DNA of 64,000 nucleotides from Coccinella septempunctata. Taxonomy: Eukaryota > Arthropoda > Insecta > Coleoptera > Coccinellidae. This document shows positions 1 to 11,450 of this stretch, piece after piece. Each line of letters opens with the position of its first letter. Within the stretch, counting starts at the first letter, position 1. The stretch lies in NCBI RefSeq assembly GCF_907165205.1, contig NC_058196.1, positions 13,992,501 to 14,056,500 on the forward strand, given 5' to 3'. The position numbers and the translations under genes are program-made. The notes beneath the pieces are model-generated. The model made no database searches, was not told where the DNA came from, and was given only the letters and a program-made list of their open reading frames with translations.

Positions 1-275
1 AAACTTTCATGTGTGAAAATGAACTATAAAAGGAAACACTGTAATTGCTTATTTATTAATCAGATAATAATAATCATTTATTCGAATAGGAAAGGAGGCG
101 TATAGCCTATAAACTAGCAGAGTACAGAAAAAGAACGCACAATGCGTTACGAAAAGGAATGACATATGAACAAGGATAGCAAAAACTAAAATAATCGAAA
201 CAAAACAAACCCTGGACTAGCATACACATCACCCGAGGAATGAAACATTGTATCTATGATAAGGATCCAAAACCC

Positions 276-2697
276 CCCAGGAAACCACCTTTCGTTTATT
301 AAACATATATAAGTCAACTTATTCCGACGTATAAACACGGTTTCATTAGACCAAAATCAGAAGGACAAATGTCCGCGTGGTAGACGTATAAAATCAATCC
401 TGGATATACGTCTCCTATTCGTATTTTATATACGTCTGATACTCGTATTTCATATACGTCTTTTAGACTACTTAAGTAATTCAGAAATTACGTCGAAAAC
501 CAGTCGTCTATAAACGTTCACAACTCATATATTATAGACTATATTTCAACGACTTCAATGTACCAAAAATAGATGTTTAATAATCGTATTTTGTACTACA
601 ATTAAGTATCAGTAATAGACGTCTCTGAACAACGTTAGACCTACTGTTCATGTATACGATATCCGACGATACGATGATCCGAAATTGCATTAATGTGTTT
701 TGATCGATGATTTCGAATATAATAAATTAAAAGAACAATAAATGCACTTTCGGATCATCGTTTATATTGTCGAATATCGTATGAATGAACATTAGGCTTA
801 TTTGTTGTTAGATATTACTGTTCTGAACATAGTCAATCTTCAACATTTATTATAACAATCTTACCCTCTTCCATACTTATCCTTTTCATAGTTTCGAATA
901 AGACATAACGTAGTGTCAATCGGATTTTAGGAAAACTAAATTTAAAACTATTTGGGTCTCAAACCAATTTATTCAGAAAATAATAAAATAGTAGTTTTCA
1001 AAATTTAGGTATATACATTGAGCACACCTCTTTAAATAAATATAATGGTCTATTCCTTTATTTTTAGATTGCTTCAATCAGATGTACCCACATCAGCACT
1101 ACGGCCTCTGTAAAATATTATTTCAGTTAGTTTTAGGAGAAAAAAACATGTCGAACCAAACATACCAAATATCTTTTTCATCATATTAGTAGACTTGAAA
1201 ATAGAGAGCTTTCTTCAAAATCGGTTATGTCATTTTGTTTTTTAGCAGATGTTTAAACATGTCCATCACTATGTTTAATCAGAATCCATTTCAATCACTT
1301 ATGACAAAGTACAATTAATTTCCTCCAGACAAAACAAACACAGTAAACACACACAGCTTACGAAACTTTTTCAAGATGGACGACAAGGAGAACGAACTAC
1401 GAAAAGCGCATGCCGAATAGCATAGAAACACGGCGTGACTGCCACATGCGTGTATCGTAACGATAACGATAACTAATTGCCTATTGGCCGTTCGGGCCTG
1501 CGTAGATCCTCAATCCTCTGCCTACGTTAACATGGCACCAACGTTGCGAGGCTATTAAAAATGTAGTAGATCTTGAACATTCTCATGAATCTGCTAGGCT
1601 TGTTTACTTGTTTGAATTAGAACTAGTAGACTACAATTATATCAAGTGAATAGTAATTGAAGAGGGCTCATTCAGTTTTCCAGATCACAAGTATAGACAG
1701 CAGAATCTTTGATGGTGTAAGCAATCAGTGTGTGGACAGGACATTATTTCATTTCATGTGACAACGCTGTGAATTGTCGAATCGGGGGACTTTTTTAATC
1801 AAAGATATTATATGTGTAATATCACTTATATAAGCTGAATCGCTTTTTCAACTTCAAAAAACTTGAATGTTTGGAACTATATGTACTAGGTGTATAAAAC
1901 TCAGAAACATCGATAAGACAATAATGAATGAAGGACCTGTATTTTTTTTTCTCCCTGATAACTAGAAGTAATGTAGTAGGTATCTACATATGGCTTATAA
2001 TAATAGTCATATTTGAAACCATTCATATATTTGTCCAGTGTAGACCTCAATGATGAGTGTTAAAAAAATTCGCTAATAGACAGATTGAATCCCGCCATAT
2101 ATCCGTTTAATATACCTAAGTTCATGGAGTAGGAAGGTAGGTTGAAATATGTACGACTTATAGTCGTATAATTTGTGGAACTTTATAGACCTAGTTTTAT
2201 AACTTATGAAAAATTATTAAAGCTGGGAAATAAGCGATATATATTGTAGGATGCATATTGTTCCAATCGTAAAAACACAACTGGGAGACAAAATAGACCT
2301 CATTATGTATATATGACTTCCACTTATAGACATTTCAAAAACCTATCACATATTCGTTTAATATAGGTGTAGGAAGTACGTCGAAAAGTACAATATATTC
2401 GACGTATAATTCGGAGATCTTGTAGACTTCGCTAATAACTGATGAATATGACGAAGAGTTCAAAATAATTGAAGTATATAAACAAAAAATAATCTTCAGT
2501 TCTTGAAAAAACTATTGATAAGCAAAAAACATATAGTGTGGTATATATAGCTAACGCTAAAAGACGTTTTATAAACCTACTACAGAAAAAATGGTATAAT
2601 ATAGACGTAAAATACTTGTACTGTGATAGACCAAAACGAAAAATATACCATCAGGATGAATATTAGACGTATACTAAACCAAGGTGTGTTTCCTGGG
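276..2697. mobile_element. Non-autonomous DNA element with CCCAGGAAAC-type inverted ends
   Basis: About 2.4 kb is present only in U1; U2, U4 and U5 read straight through the empty site (AACCCCTAAG or a near variant). The left end begins CCCAGGAAACCACCTT and the right end is the inverse of CCCAGGAAACACACCTT, giving imperfect terminal inverted repeats of about 17 bp. C-runs flank both ends, consistent with a 2-3 bp target duplication. Both subterminal regions are rich in TAGACGTATA/TATACGTCT motifs. No ORF of useful length was found, so it is non-autonomous. I cannot assign a superfamily; subterminal short repeats and a short duplication would suit a CACTA-like element, but the terminal bases do not match CACTA. 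Confidence 0.65.
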
Positions 2698-3079
2698 CCC
2701 TAAGTTTGTTTATAAGTGAAGATCAAAAATTTCAGCCCTCAGCCCTCAACAAGGGGGGATATTTATTGAAAATTACCAAAGTCAGGTAGCAGAACGAATC
2801 GGTTAGTACCTACATTTTTCATTCATTCCCTGAATTTCGAAGAGTGAAGTTCCTAATTCTTAAAATTTTAGTTATACTTTTAAAGTTGAAAATTGGCGTT
2901 ATACGAAAATCGAAATGGTAAGTTGATTTTATATATATTTTTCATTTCAAGAATTCTGAATTTTTTCGTATTTCTCAAAATGTTATTGAGATTGAAAAGT
3001 ATTTCGAGTTCCTTTAATAATTTATAATAACTAGATTAAAATTGATGTAATATCATATTATGTTTTGGTTTTTTTTCAG

Positions 3080-3490
3080 TCTGCTCAAATACCAATACAA
3101 AGTTCTTGGGAGGAGTTCATACTGCCGACAAGGATTGCCTTCTTTACTCAAGAAAAATTAAACAAATTGAGAAAAATAGAGTTACGTAAGAAGGTGATCA
3201 TTCACGATTTAATTCGAAATAATCAGAGTGTGCTGGATCGTTTAAAAGATCTGAGGTTCTATAGAGGCAGTCATTCAGCGAATCTGAGAAGAACATCAGA
3301 AATTCTTGATGTCAAATTGACTAAGGCTTTATATATTAAGAGAATATTGGAAATAACTGTCCGCGGAAAGAAGAAGAAGGAAATACTGAACATGGAAATA
3401 TCCGAATTAGGTGGAGCGATCAGACACCAGAAAATTAAAGGTGGTTTTATTCAAAATTTTATCGAAAGTAGGACGCCATCTCCAAAATAA
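3080..3490 (+). pseudogene. Exon-like ORF of the array unit, U1 copy
   Basis: An open frame follows TTGGTTTTTTTTCAG, a good polypyrimidine tract plus acceptor AG, so it reads as an internal or terminal exon rather than an ATG-started gene. The product is basic and helix-rich (RKKVIIHDLIRNNQSVLDRL early, VRGKKKKEILNMEI later). I do not recognise the family. Compared with U3-U6, this copy and U2 share a deletion of about 215 bp near the end of the ORF, which replaces the C-terminus with a short unrelated tail. Copy-to-copy changes are largely amino-acid changing (DVK/DFK, YRG/YTG), which fits decay rather than constraint. Confidence 0.45.
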
Positions 3491-3811
3491 CTACAAATTT
3501 CATGGTAAATTTCAGTGCTTAGTTCATTCGATGCTCCAGAAAAGAAATTATGAACGACCTCGAGTAGGTTGTATAAAATTATTGTTTTATACTCATTCAT
3601 ATAATAAATGTGAAACTGCGTGTGTTTGATAGTTTGTTTCTACGTTTCTCTTTCCATAACGCCCAGGGTAGATGTCGGATTTTGTGGGAATTTCACTATG
3701 GTGTAGAGAATTTATCGGATTAGGTTTCAGTGTAACATTCATTTTTATATGAAGAAATTCATATATGAAAAAATAAAATAAGAAATTAAATAAAAGTCTA
3801 AATTAAATAAA

Positions 3812-4595
3812 AAACTAAGCTAATCACATTCAGTACAGCCAGATGTAATAAAATAAAGCCAAGGGAAATTAAATTAAATGATGACACCATTAGCATAACA
3901 GAAGATACAAAATTCCTAGGGATTTTTCTTGACTCCTTTCTAAATTTCAGGAAGCATATTGAATATCTCAGTCAGAAATTAAATAGAATAATCTTTGCTA
4001 TTAGGATAACCAAAAAAATACTTGAACATGAAATCAATCAGAACATTATACCATGCAAACTTCGAATCAGCAATAAGATACGGAATAATTTTTTGGGGCA
4101 CCCCACAAAATTTAGAAGAAATGTTTATAATTCAGAAAAGAATTCTCAGGGTAATTTTCAACATGAAATATGAAGAATCCTGCAGAAATCTATTCAGGCA
4201 GAACCATATATTCACAGTATGCGGTCTCTATCTGTTTGAGTGTCTGATGTTCCTACATAAAAACAAAGAGAAGTTCATGAAAGATTGTACCAATCATCAG
4301 CATAATCCAAGAACTTCAAATATTAATTACCCTATTCATAGGTTAACATTAAGTGAGAAGCACCCAGCTTACAATTGTATTAGAGTTTTCAATCATCTAC
4401 CTGATAACATTAAAATCATAGATAATGTCAGACAATTTAAAGCTAAGGTGAAACAGTTGTTGATGAGGGTGGAACCTTATAACCTAGATGAATTTTTCAG
4501 ATATAAATTGTAAAATAAATTTATAATATTTTGACGTTATTTCATTTGATATCTGTATTGCTTTGCTGTTACTGATTTCATTGGAAATAAAGATT
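3812..4595 (+). pseudogene. 5'-truncated LINE, reverse transcriptase C-terminus (U1)
   Basis: The fragment encodes the region after the catalytic RT motifs of a non-LTR retrotransposon: a TKFLGIFLDS-type segment followed by YGIIFWGTPQ and the QKRILRVIF block (ORF 4022-4513 and its upstream continuation). This arrangement is familiar from Jockey/CR1-like insect LINEs; the exact clade is inferred. The 3' end carries AATAAAG and, in the U6 copy, runs into an (ATT)n tail. Empty-site units such as U3 and U4 lack it. In U1 the tail was later invaded by the R4-like fragment that follows. Confidence 0.8.
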
Positions 4596-5693
4596 TTTTT
4601 TTTCCTTCGTGTGAGGGGAAAACCCTTTATGGGCGCCCAGAGGGTCCGCACTCTAGGTAGTGTGAGACTCCGAGATCTTGTTTGGCTACTCACTAAAAAC
4701 CCCTCACACATTCCACGGAGAAGTTCTTCGTCAAGCCCTTGCAGCGTCCCTTAACAAAAGAGATGAGCTGCAAGTAGCATCTAGAGTTCATGGGATCTGA
4801 TGATATGTAGTGACCCAAGCAACACCGCCTTCTGCATTCTGTGCGCTAGTATCTCGGCCCAAGATCTGCAGGCCGGAATAATCTTCAATTCTTCCACGTA
4901 GTTGGCTCTCATTCCTCCGAGACATCCTGTGATCAGTACAACCATCTTGACTTTATGACCCGGGTACATAGTTCCAAGCTCGAAAAACAAGATCTTTGTA
5001 TTTTTGCCTTTTCTGCTCTTCCTTCATCACCATGTTGTTTTCTGCAGGGGATGAGAATTCCACGGCGAACAATTCCTTCAGCTCTTTGTCCAAAAGAAGT
5101 ATGTCTGGCTTTATTGCATTGATCTGCCGTGTTGTTGAGACAGGATAGTTCCAGTATATTCGAGCTTTCTCGTTCTGGACCACCGCTTCAATCTCCAGAG
5201 GCACATATGGTAGCACCGGTTCTTTGTCTATCTCATATGCCGCCCTCAGATGGAAGTAGAGAACTCGGAGTGCCGCGTTGTGTCTCTCTATATACCCCGA
5301 TGGAGCATGGACTCTGCAGGCGGAAAGAATGTGCATAATCGTTTCTTGTTGACTATGGCACGCTCTGCACGTTGTTGGGGTGTCCATTTTCATGATGTTC
5401 TTTTTATACCATCTGGTATTTATTACTCCATCCTGACACGCCATCACAAATCCCTCCGTCTCTGACTTAAGGCTAGCCGACTTTAGAAAGGCGAAAGACA
5501 ATTCTTCCGACAGATCTTGGTCTTTTAAACTCCTGAAAAATATGAAGTGCAGGCTCTTACTCATATGAAGTTCGAGTAATATATTCGACTGAGACTTCCG
5601 GATCAGTCTTGCTAGCCTTTTTTGGTCAGCTTGAGTGATCGGTGCTCCAGCACGCTCAGGATCGATCGACACGCCGGTTATACCGAGCTTCTC
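4596..5693 (-). pseudogene. R4/Dong-like LINE fragment: zinc finger and REL endonuclease
   Basis: Minus-strand ORF 4953-5672 and, after a frame break near 4953-4990, ORF 4781-4990 encode the C-terminal third of an R2/R4-group LINE. Visible parts are a CCHC finger (C-R-A-C, then H and C in the HILSAC segment) and a restriction-enzyme-like endonuclease signature with KPDILLLDKE followed by VEFSSPAENN. The RT domain is missing, so the copy is 5'-truncated. It differs from the R4-like element in U2, so it is another family. It sits inside the (ATT)n tail of the LINE on its left, which matches the known preference of Dong elements for TAA-type microsatellites. Confidence 0.75.
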
Positions 5694-5717
5694 TTATTAT
5701 TATTATTATTATTATTA
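5694..5717. repeat. (ATT)n microsatellite, LINE tail remnant
   Basis: About eight TTA/ATT repeats lie between the R4-like fragment and unit sequence. The same tract ends the uninterrupted LINE in U6, so it is the distal part of the LINE tail split by the R4-like insertion. Confidence 0.85.
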
Positions 5718-6817
5718 AAATTTGAAATTCAATAAAATTTCTTTGAAAAAGTCCGCGATGGCATATATCTAACTTTCCGGGATAACCACCAACAATAATC
5801 TATTTTAAAATTTATCGATACTTTGGCTGTGTACTTGAGTGCTTCTTAATTTAAGAAAAACATTCATTAGTATCGTTCTGTGAAACGTTTTGGCTAAACA
5901 GCTATCTCCATCAATAACATTGTCAAAAATGTATTTATTCCATCATTAGGTCAACCGACATAACATGCAGATACTGGGGAAATTACAAGAGATAGAGGTA
6001 AATCATCAAATACTAGTTTGTGAGCTATCTGACGTTTACGTCCATGTTTCGCTGCAAAAATTCTGGTATGTGCCGTCATTTCGAGAGAATTATTTCTGTA
6101 TTTTTTTGCGGAAATTAATGCGACAGATCTCTGACAACAAGGATTTAAAATTATTCGAGTCCTAATTGAATTAGCTTATCAAATTTATCCCATAATTTGA
6201 AATATTTTGGATATAAATCTCTGGGTTTGTTCCTACTAGGACATTCAAAAAAGGTTGAACATTCAAAAAGACAATCTACTTTATTCATTGCTGGCTAGCG
6301 GATTGTGTGGGATATCGTTTCTCTTCTCATACTCTACCATTTTTTATGTGAAGTTTAGTGAATTATATATACATCCATTGATTTCAACTGTACGTATTAT
6401 AATTTGTTTGGAATATTACAAATATTTATAGAAATCAATTTTTTTCATTTTTGCTGGAAAATTGGATGAGACCAATGGGATAATGATAAATCAACGTTGA
6501 AAACTTCATTTTCGACTTCGATTTCTAGTTTTTCATAACTAATTATTATTTTCGAAAAATTTCTGAATTCTGTTATCGGAAATATATGAAATATCAACAT
6601 CTTATTTGGATGTTTCCTTGAAAAGATTAAATTATCGAAGGACTTAATATTACTCCTTTCGAATAAGTCGTAGTGAAAAGTATAAAAGCGTTTTTGTTCG
6701 AAAAATGATACCGAAAAGCATTATCGGAACATAAGAATAATAAAGCATTTCTCTGTAGATAGCAAGGGGTTTTCGATGACACAGCTGATAAGCTTCCAAA
6801 CTACCTAGACTGAATCA
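5718..6817. other. Unit segment, mostly noncoding
   Basis: AT-rich sequence starting AAAATTTGAAATTCAATAAA, present in every complete unit. It contains a short region (5945-6165) open on the plus strand here, and open on the minus strand in U2-U6. I see no recognisable domain, RNA gene or element end. Confidence 0.4.
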
Positions 6818-7305
6818 TCACTGATTCTGGAATGTTCTACACCTTAGAAGAAACATTAAAAACGAATAAGAAATCAGGAAGCCATTCAATGATTTGTCTG
6901 TATTGATCGAGTAGAAGCCAATCAAAATGTCAGCCTCAGCGCCTTCAATGATTATTTTTTCAATATTCGTGAGTGACATTCGAAAATTTCTATAAATGGA
7001 AAAATTTCAAAGAATGTTCCGTTAATTCCGAAGTTTTCGTGAAACTCTCACCTCATTCGAAGAACACCATATTGAAATGAGCAAAAAATGTTCTCGAAAT
7101 CGCTACTAACCTTAATATTTGCTGTAAAAAATTTCAGAAAATTTATAATAATTTTGCTGAAATAATTGATAGTCATGGGACCAATCAACAGACGTTTCGT
7201 GTCTTTCATACTCAATTCAAGGGAAGGAATATGAATCAAGGAAATATAATATCCACTACAGTACCTACTGCTTCTGCAATCTCTCAACTCATTTTTTTCC
7301 CCCAA
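6818..7305 (-). CDS. Unrecognised two-exon minus-strand ORF of the array unit (U1 copy)
   Basis: The first part (7048-7305) begins with ATG in MGEKNELRDC and runs to CGAATGAG followed by GTGAGAG, a strong splice donor. A TTTATAG acceptor follows 62 nt later, and removing this interval joins the frame to a second part that includes SLTNIEKIIIEGAEADILIG and stops at 6818. The joined product would be about 140 residues. I do not recognise it. The same donor, acceptor and reading-frame relation are seen in U2, U5 and U6; U2 has an extra frame slip within the first part. High identity between copies alone would keep the frame open, so coding status is uncertain. Confidence 0.35.
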
Positions 7306-7503
7306 AACATTGAATCATATACAGTACCTACATTTATTCCTCACAAATCTCGACGGTAGTGACGAAAATATGTTCAACCGGATTTTTTTCACTCCAATAA
7401 CGTCACCTGTAGTATTTCGATTGATTATAGAAAATATCATTCGAAATCATTTTGCAAGCAACACTTCATGAACTGTCTTTGAACTGACAAACGATTACAC
7501 GTA

Positions 7504-8716
7504 TACTTCATTCAAATTTATTTTAGCAGTCGGTTGGCCATGAAATAATTTTCTCAAGTTTTTGTAACTAGAACGAAGTTAGGTTGGCACTCATGAAATG
7601 TCGTTAATGTCATAACGCCGTTGCCACAACTAATATCAATTTTCATTACGAAAATTCGAAAATGCCGAAAGTGATTGAAAAAAGAGACAGGGTTTCAGGA
7701 AGTGCTATTTAGAATTCAGGTCCGCTCATTCAAATAGTTATACCCTGATATTCTAAAATCCACAATACGTCAGACGATAGCGAACATATTCAATGTAAGG
7801 GAATTTATATCATGTTTCACCTGAATCTAAAAGACTTATATTTCAGCTGAATATTTCCACAATCAGAAAGATTGTGAATGAAGAGGATGACAAAGAATTT
7901 CCTTCTATTTGGAGACCCAAAAAAATGGTAGCATTTCGGAATTTATGTTTGAGTGAATTATTGCGAAAAGTTTACTACAGGATTTTCGATAAATGTCATC
8001 GGAGAATAAGTTCCCTAAAATGGATTTTTCTATTTTTCATTTGACTTGTCCAATACAATGTAAATGTCTTAAGGTAATAATAAATACCTAATTATTATAA
8101 TTACATCAATGTATTAAGATGAATAGCCACAAATACGCGCAAGTTGCCCTGTTACTTGTTTATTCATGTGAAATTTTTGTTCAACGGTGAAGTTGCATCT
8201 TAACTTGAAATTTCCTTCTACTCCTTTTACTTATATTGATGCAAGATGATTTTTGTTGAAGAATTTAACATTCTTGTAATTATCTGTTGATTCCTTCGGG
8301 AATTACCCATTCCCAACCACTGCATCATATGCATTTCATCTTCAGGTTAATATTTTTGAAATCTACAAATGATGTAAGCCAAAGAAGATAACGAACATTA
8401 ACTCTCCTCAAGCTAGTGCATATTATGATATTATACTAATCTCTTGTATTTTCCATGCAAATAACTGGATTTGGTATGCCTTTAATCAGTTTGTATAAAA
8501 TTCAATTATGTTCGTCACATATTTTCCGAATAGATTCGACATTGTGATAAATAACGTAATAACAGAAACTTTTACGTAGAACGGGCAACATAGCGTTGAT
8601 TTAAAACCCAAAAATGTTTTGACAAGCTTTATAACCCTACTTTTTCGTACTATACAGAGTGAAATGTGTCAAATTTCCATGGCCAACCGACTGCTAAAAT
8701 AAAGTTGAATGAAGTA
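7504..8716. mobile_element. Tc1/mariner-like MITE with 1.2-kb body (copy 1)
   Basis: Ends are TACTTCATTCAAATTTATTT and its near-perfect inverse, continuing through TTTTAGCAGTCGGTTGGCCA for about 40 bp. TA flanks both ends and the other units show the empty site (ACACGTAGTTTATT), so the target duplication is TA. The interior at about 7660-7930 keeps a decayed protein beginning MPKVIEKRDR, later an ISTIRKIVNEE segment and a RPKK run, consistent with the N-terminal helix-turn-helix of a Tc1/mariner/IS630-type transposase. The catalytic domain is absent. A second copy is at 34149-35351. Confidence 0.75.
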
Positions 8717-9940
8717 TAGTTTATTATTTGCTTAGACATTGTGATTTCGAAATAAATATGGAAACCTATAAGTGACTCGCCTTATTAGGTTATACCTACA
8801 CCCACAACGGATAGTAGTGTTAATCTGTCTAAAACGGTGGGAATGGGCGGAAAATGATGACAAATATGCTCTATATTCGAAAAACATCACTTTTATCAAA
8901 TCCGTTAATGGAAATCTTTATTTTGGCATAAAAACTTCCGAAAGTGACGAAATGAGGTACATTTACCAAACATAAGTACATCTCTATAATACGCGTATTT
9001 CGTATGATGAACTTCAATATGATATGAGTCCATAAATTGGGGTGAAATTCTGCCGACGTTTTTATTTTATCGAAACCATCATCGGGACACTGAAAGAGCA
9101 ATATAAAACTATGTTACCATATACATATATCGGCCGTTTTTGAATTAAAATGAACTAAAAGTTATAAAGCTCGCTTGATTATAGATTTTTGGGTATGATG
9201 AATCTCTGAGCGAAGGTTTTGGCTGATCGCACATTGAAATGGCAAAAAAATCATGCATTTGAGGAAAGCGATGCATCGAAGAAAAACTTTCATGTGTGAA
9301 AATGAACTATAAAAGGGAACACTGTAATTGCTTATTCATTAATCAGATAATAATAATCATTTATTCGAATAGGAAAGGAGGCGTATAGCCTATAAACTTG
9401 CAGAGTACAGAAAAAGAACGAAAATATTGTGCGTTACGAAAAGGAATGACATATGAACAAGGATAGCAAAAACTAAAATAATCGAAACAAAACAAACCCT
9501 GGACTAGCATACATCACTCGAGGAATGAAACATTGTATCTATGATAAGGATCCAAAACCCCTAAGTTTGTTTATAAGTGAAGATCAAAAATTTCAGCCCT
9601 CAGCCCTCAACAAGGGGGGATATTTATTGAAAATTACCAAAGTCAGGTAGCAGAACGAATCGGTTAGTACCTACATTTTTCATTCATTCGCTGAATTTCG
9701 AAGAGTGAAGTTCCTAATTCTTAAAATTTTCGTTATACTTTTAAAGTTGAAAATTGGCGTTATACGAAAATCAAAATGGTAAGTTGGTTTTATATATATT
9801 TTTCATTTCAAGAATTCTGAATTTTTTCGTATTTCTCAGAATGTTATTAAGATTGAAAAGTATTTCGAGTTCCTTTAATAATTTATAATAACTAGATTAA
9901 AATTGATGTAATATTATATTATGTTTTGGTTTTTTTTCAG

Positions 9941-10351
9941 TCTGCTCAAATACCAATACAAAGTTCTTGGGAGGAGTTCATACTGCCGACAAGGATTGCC
10001 TTCTTGACTCAAGAAAAATTAAACAAATTGAGGAAAATAGAGTTACGTAAGAAGGTGATCATTCACGATTTAATTCGAAATAATCAGAGTGTGCTGGATC
10101 GTTTAAAAGATCTGAGGTTCTATAGAGGCAGTCATTCAGCGAATCTGAGAAGAACATCAGAAATTCTTGATGTCGAATTGACTAAGGCTTTATATATTAA
10201 GAGAATATTGGAAATAACTGTCCGCGGAAAGAAGAAGAAGGAAATACTGAACATGGAAATATCCGAATTAGGTGGAGCGATCAGACACCAGAAAATTAAA
10301 GGTGGTTTTATTCAAAATTTTATCGAAAGTAGGACGCCATCTCCAAAATAA
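9941..10351 (+). pseudogene. Exon-like ORF of the array unit, U2 copy
   Basis: Same acceptor tract (TTTTTTTTCAG) and frame as U1, with a few substitutions (for example L for F after RIAF, and E for K in the DVEL segment). It carries the same approximately 215-bp deletion as U1 and ends with the same replaced C-terminus. Family unknown. Confidence 0.45.
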
Positions 10352-10671
10352 CTACAAATTTCATGGTAAATTTCAGTGTTTAGTTCATTCGATGCTCCAG
10401 AAAAGAAATTATGAACGACCTCGAGTAGGTTGTATAAAATTATTGTTTTATACTCATTCATATAATAAATGTGAAACTGCGTGTGTTTGATAGTTTGTTT
10501 CTACGTTTCTCTTTCCATAACGCCCAGGGTAGATGTCGGATTTTGTGGGAATTTCACTATGGTGTAGAGAATTTATCGGATTAGGTTTCTGTGTAACATT
10601 CATTTTTATATGAAGAAATTCATATATGAAAAAATAAAATAAGAAATTGAATGAAAAATGAAATTAAATAA

Positions 10672-11450
10672 AAAACTAAGCTAATCACATTCAGTAGAGC
10701 CAGATGTAATAAAATAAAGCCAAGGGAAATTAAATTAAATGATGACACCATTAGCATAACAGAAGATACAAAATTTTTAGGGATTTTTCTTGACTCCTTT
10801 CTAAATTTCAGGAAGCATATTGAATATCTCAGTCAGAAAGTAAATAGAATAAGCTTTGCTATTAGGATAACAAAAAAATACTTGAACATGAAATCAATTA
10901 GAACATTATACCATGCAAACTTCGAATCAGCAATAAGATACGGAATAATTTTTTGGGGCACCCCACAAAATTTAGAAGAAATGTTTATAATTCAGAAAAG
11001 AATTCTCAGGGTAATTTTCAACATGAAATATAAAGAATCCTGCAGAAATCTATTCAGGCAGAACCATATATTCACAGTATGCGGTCTCTATCTGTTTGAG
11101 TGTCTGATGTTCCTACATAAAAACAAAGAGAAGTTCATGAAAGATTGTACCAATCATCAGCATAATACAAGAACTTTAAATATTAATTACCCTATTCATA
11201 GGTTAACATTAAGTGAGAAGCACCCAGCTTACAATTGTATTAGAGTTTTCAATCATCTACCTGATAACATTAAAATCATAGATAATGTCAGACAATTTAA
11301 AGCTAAGGTGAAACAGTTGTTGATGAGGGTGGAACCTTATAACCTAGATGAATTTTTCAGGTATAAATTGTAAAATAAATTTATTTTGACGTTATTTCAT
11401 TTGATATCTGTATTGCTTTGCTGTTACTGATTTCATTGAAAATAAAGATT
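10672..11450 (+). pseudogene. 5'-truncated LINE, RT C-terminus (U2)
   Basis: Orthologous to the U1 and U6 insertions: same left junction with unit sequence, same truncation point and nearly identical 163-residue ORF (10882-11373) with YGIIFWGTPQ and the QKRILRVIF block. Three units sharing one truncation point shows that the LINE inserted once, before those units were duplicated. Its (ATT)n tail is interrupted by the R4-like element that follows. Confidence 0.8.

Larger units (their letters stand above)
1..9283 (+). repeat. Tandem array unit U1 (with insertions)
   Basis: First of seven head-to-tail copies of a unit of about 3.9 kb. I set the phase at the motif AAACTTTCATGTGTGAAAAT, which recurs at 9284 and, with small changes, at each later unit start. 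Removing the TIR element (276-2697), the LINE (3812-4595), the R4-like fragment (4596-5693) and the MITE (7504-8716) leaves about the unit length. Between insertions the sequence is AT-rich: 2700-3079 leads into the exon-like ORF, 3491-3811 resembles a 3' untranslated region, and 8719-9283 is the unit tail with only short unconvincing ORFs. The window opens at the unit phase point, so the array may extend to the left. Confidence 0.85.

Noticed and set aside
3065..3079. Start of the exon-like ORF at TTG 3065
   Set aside because: TTG is not a credible eukaryotic start, and the bases GTTTTTTTTCAG form a splice acceptor, so translation of this part is not expected.
9001..9100. Hammerhead-ribozyme-like strings (ATGAGTCC...GGGGTGAAATTC) in the tail of every unit
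   Set aside because: Stem II can be drawn with wobble pairs, but the invariant CTGATGA core reads GATATGA here and in all other units, so cleavage activity is not credible.
8772..9101. Overlapping short ORFs on both strands of the unit tail (67 and 76 codons), repeated in each unit
   Set aside because: They start at non-ATG codons, have no recognisable domain, and recur only because the units are nearly identical.
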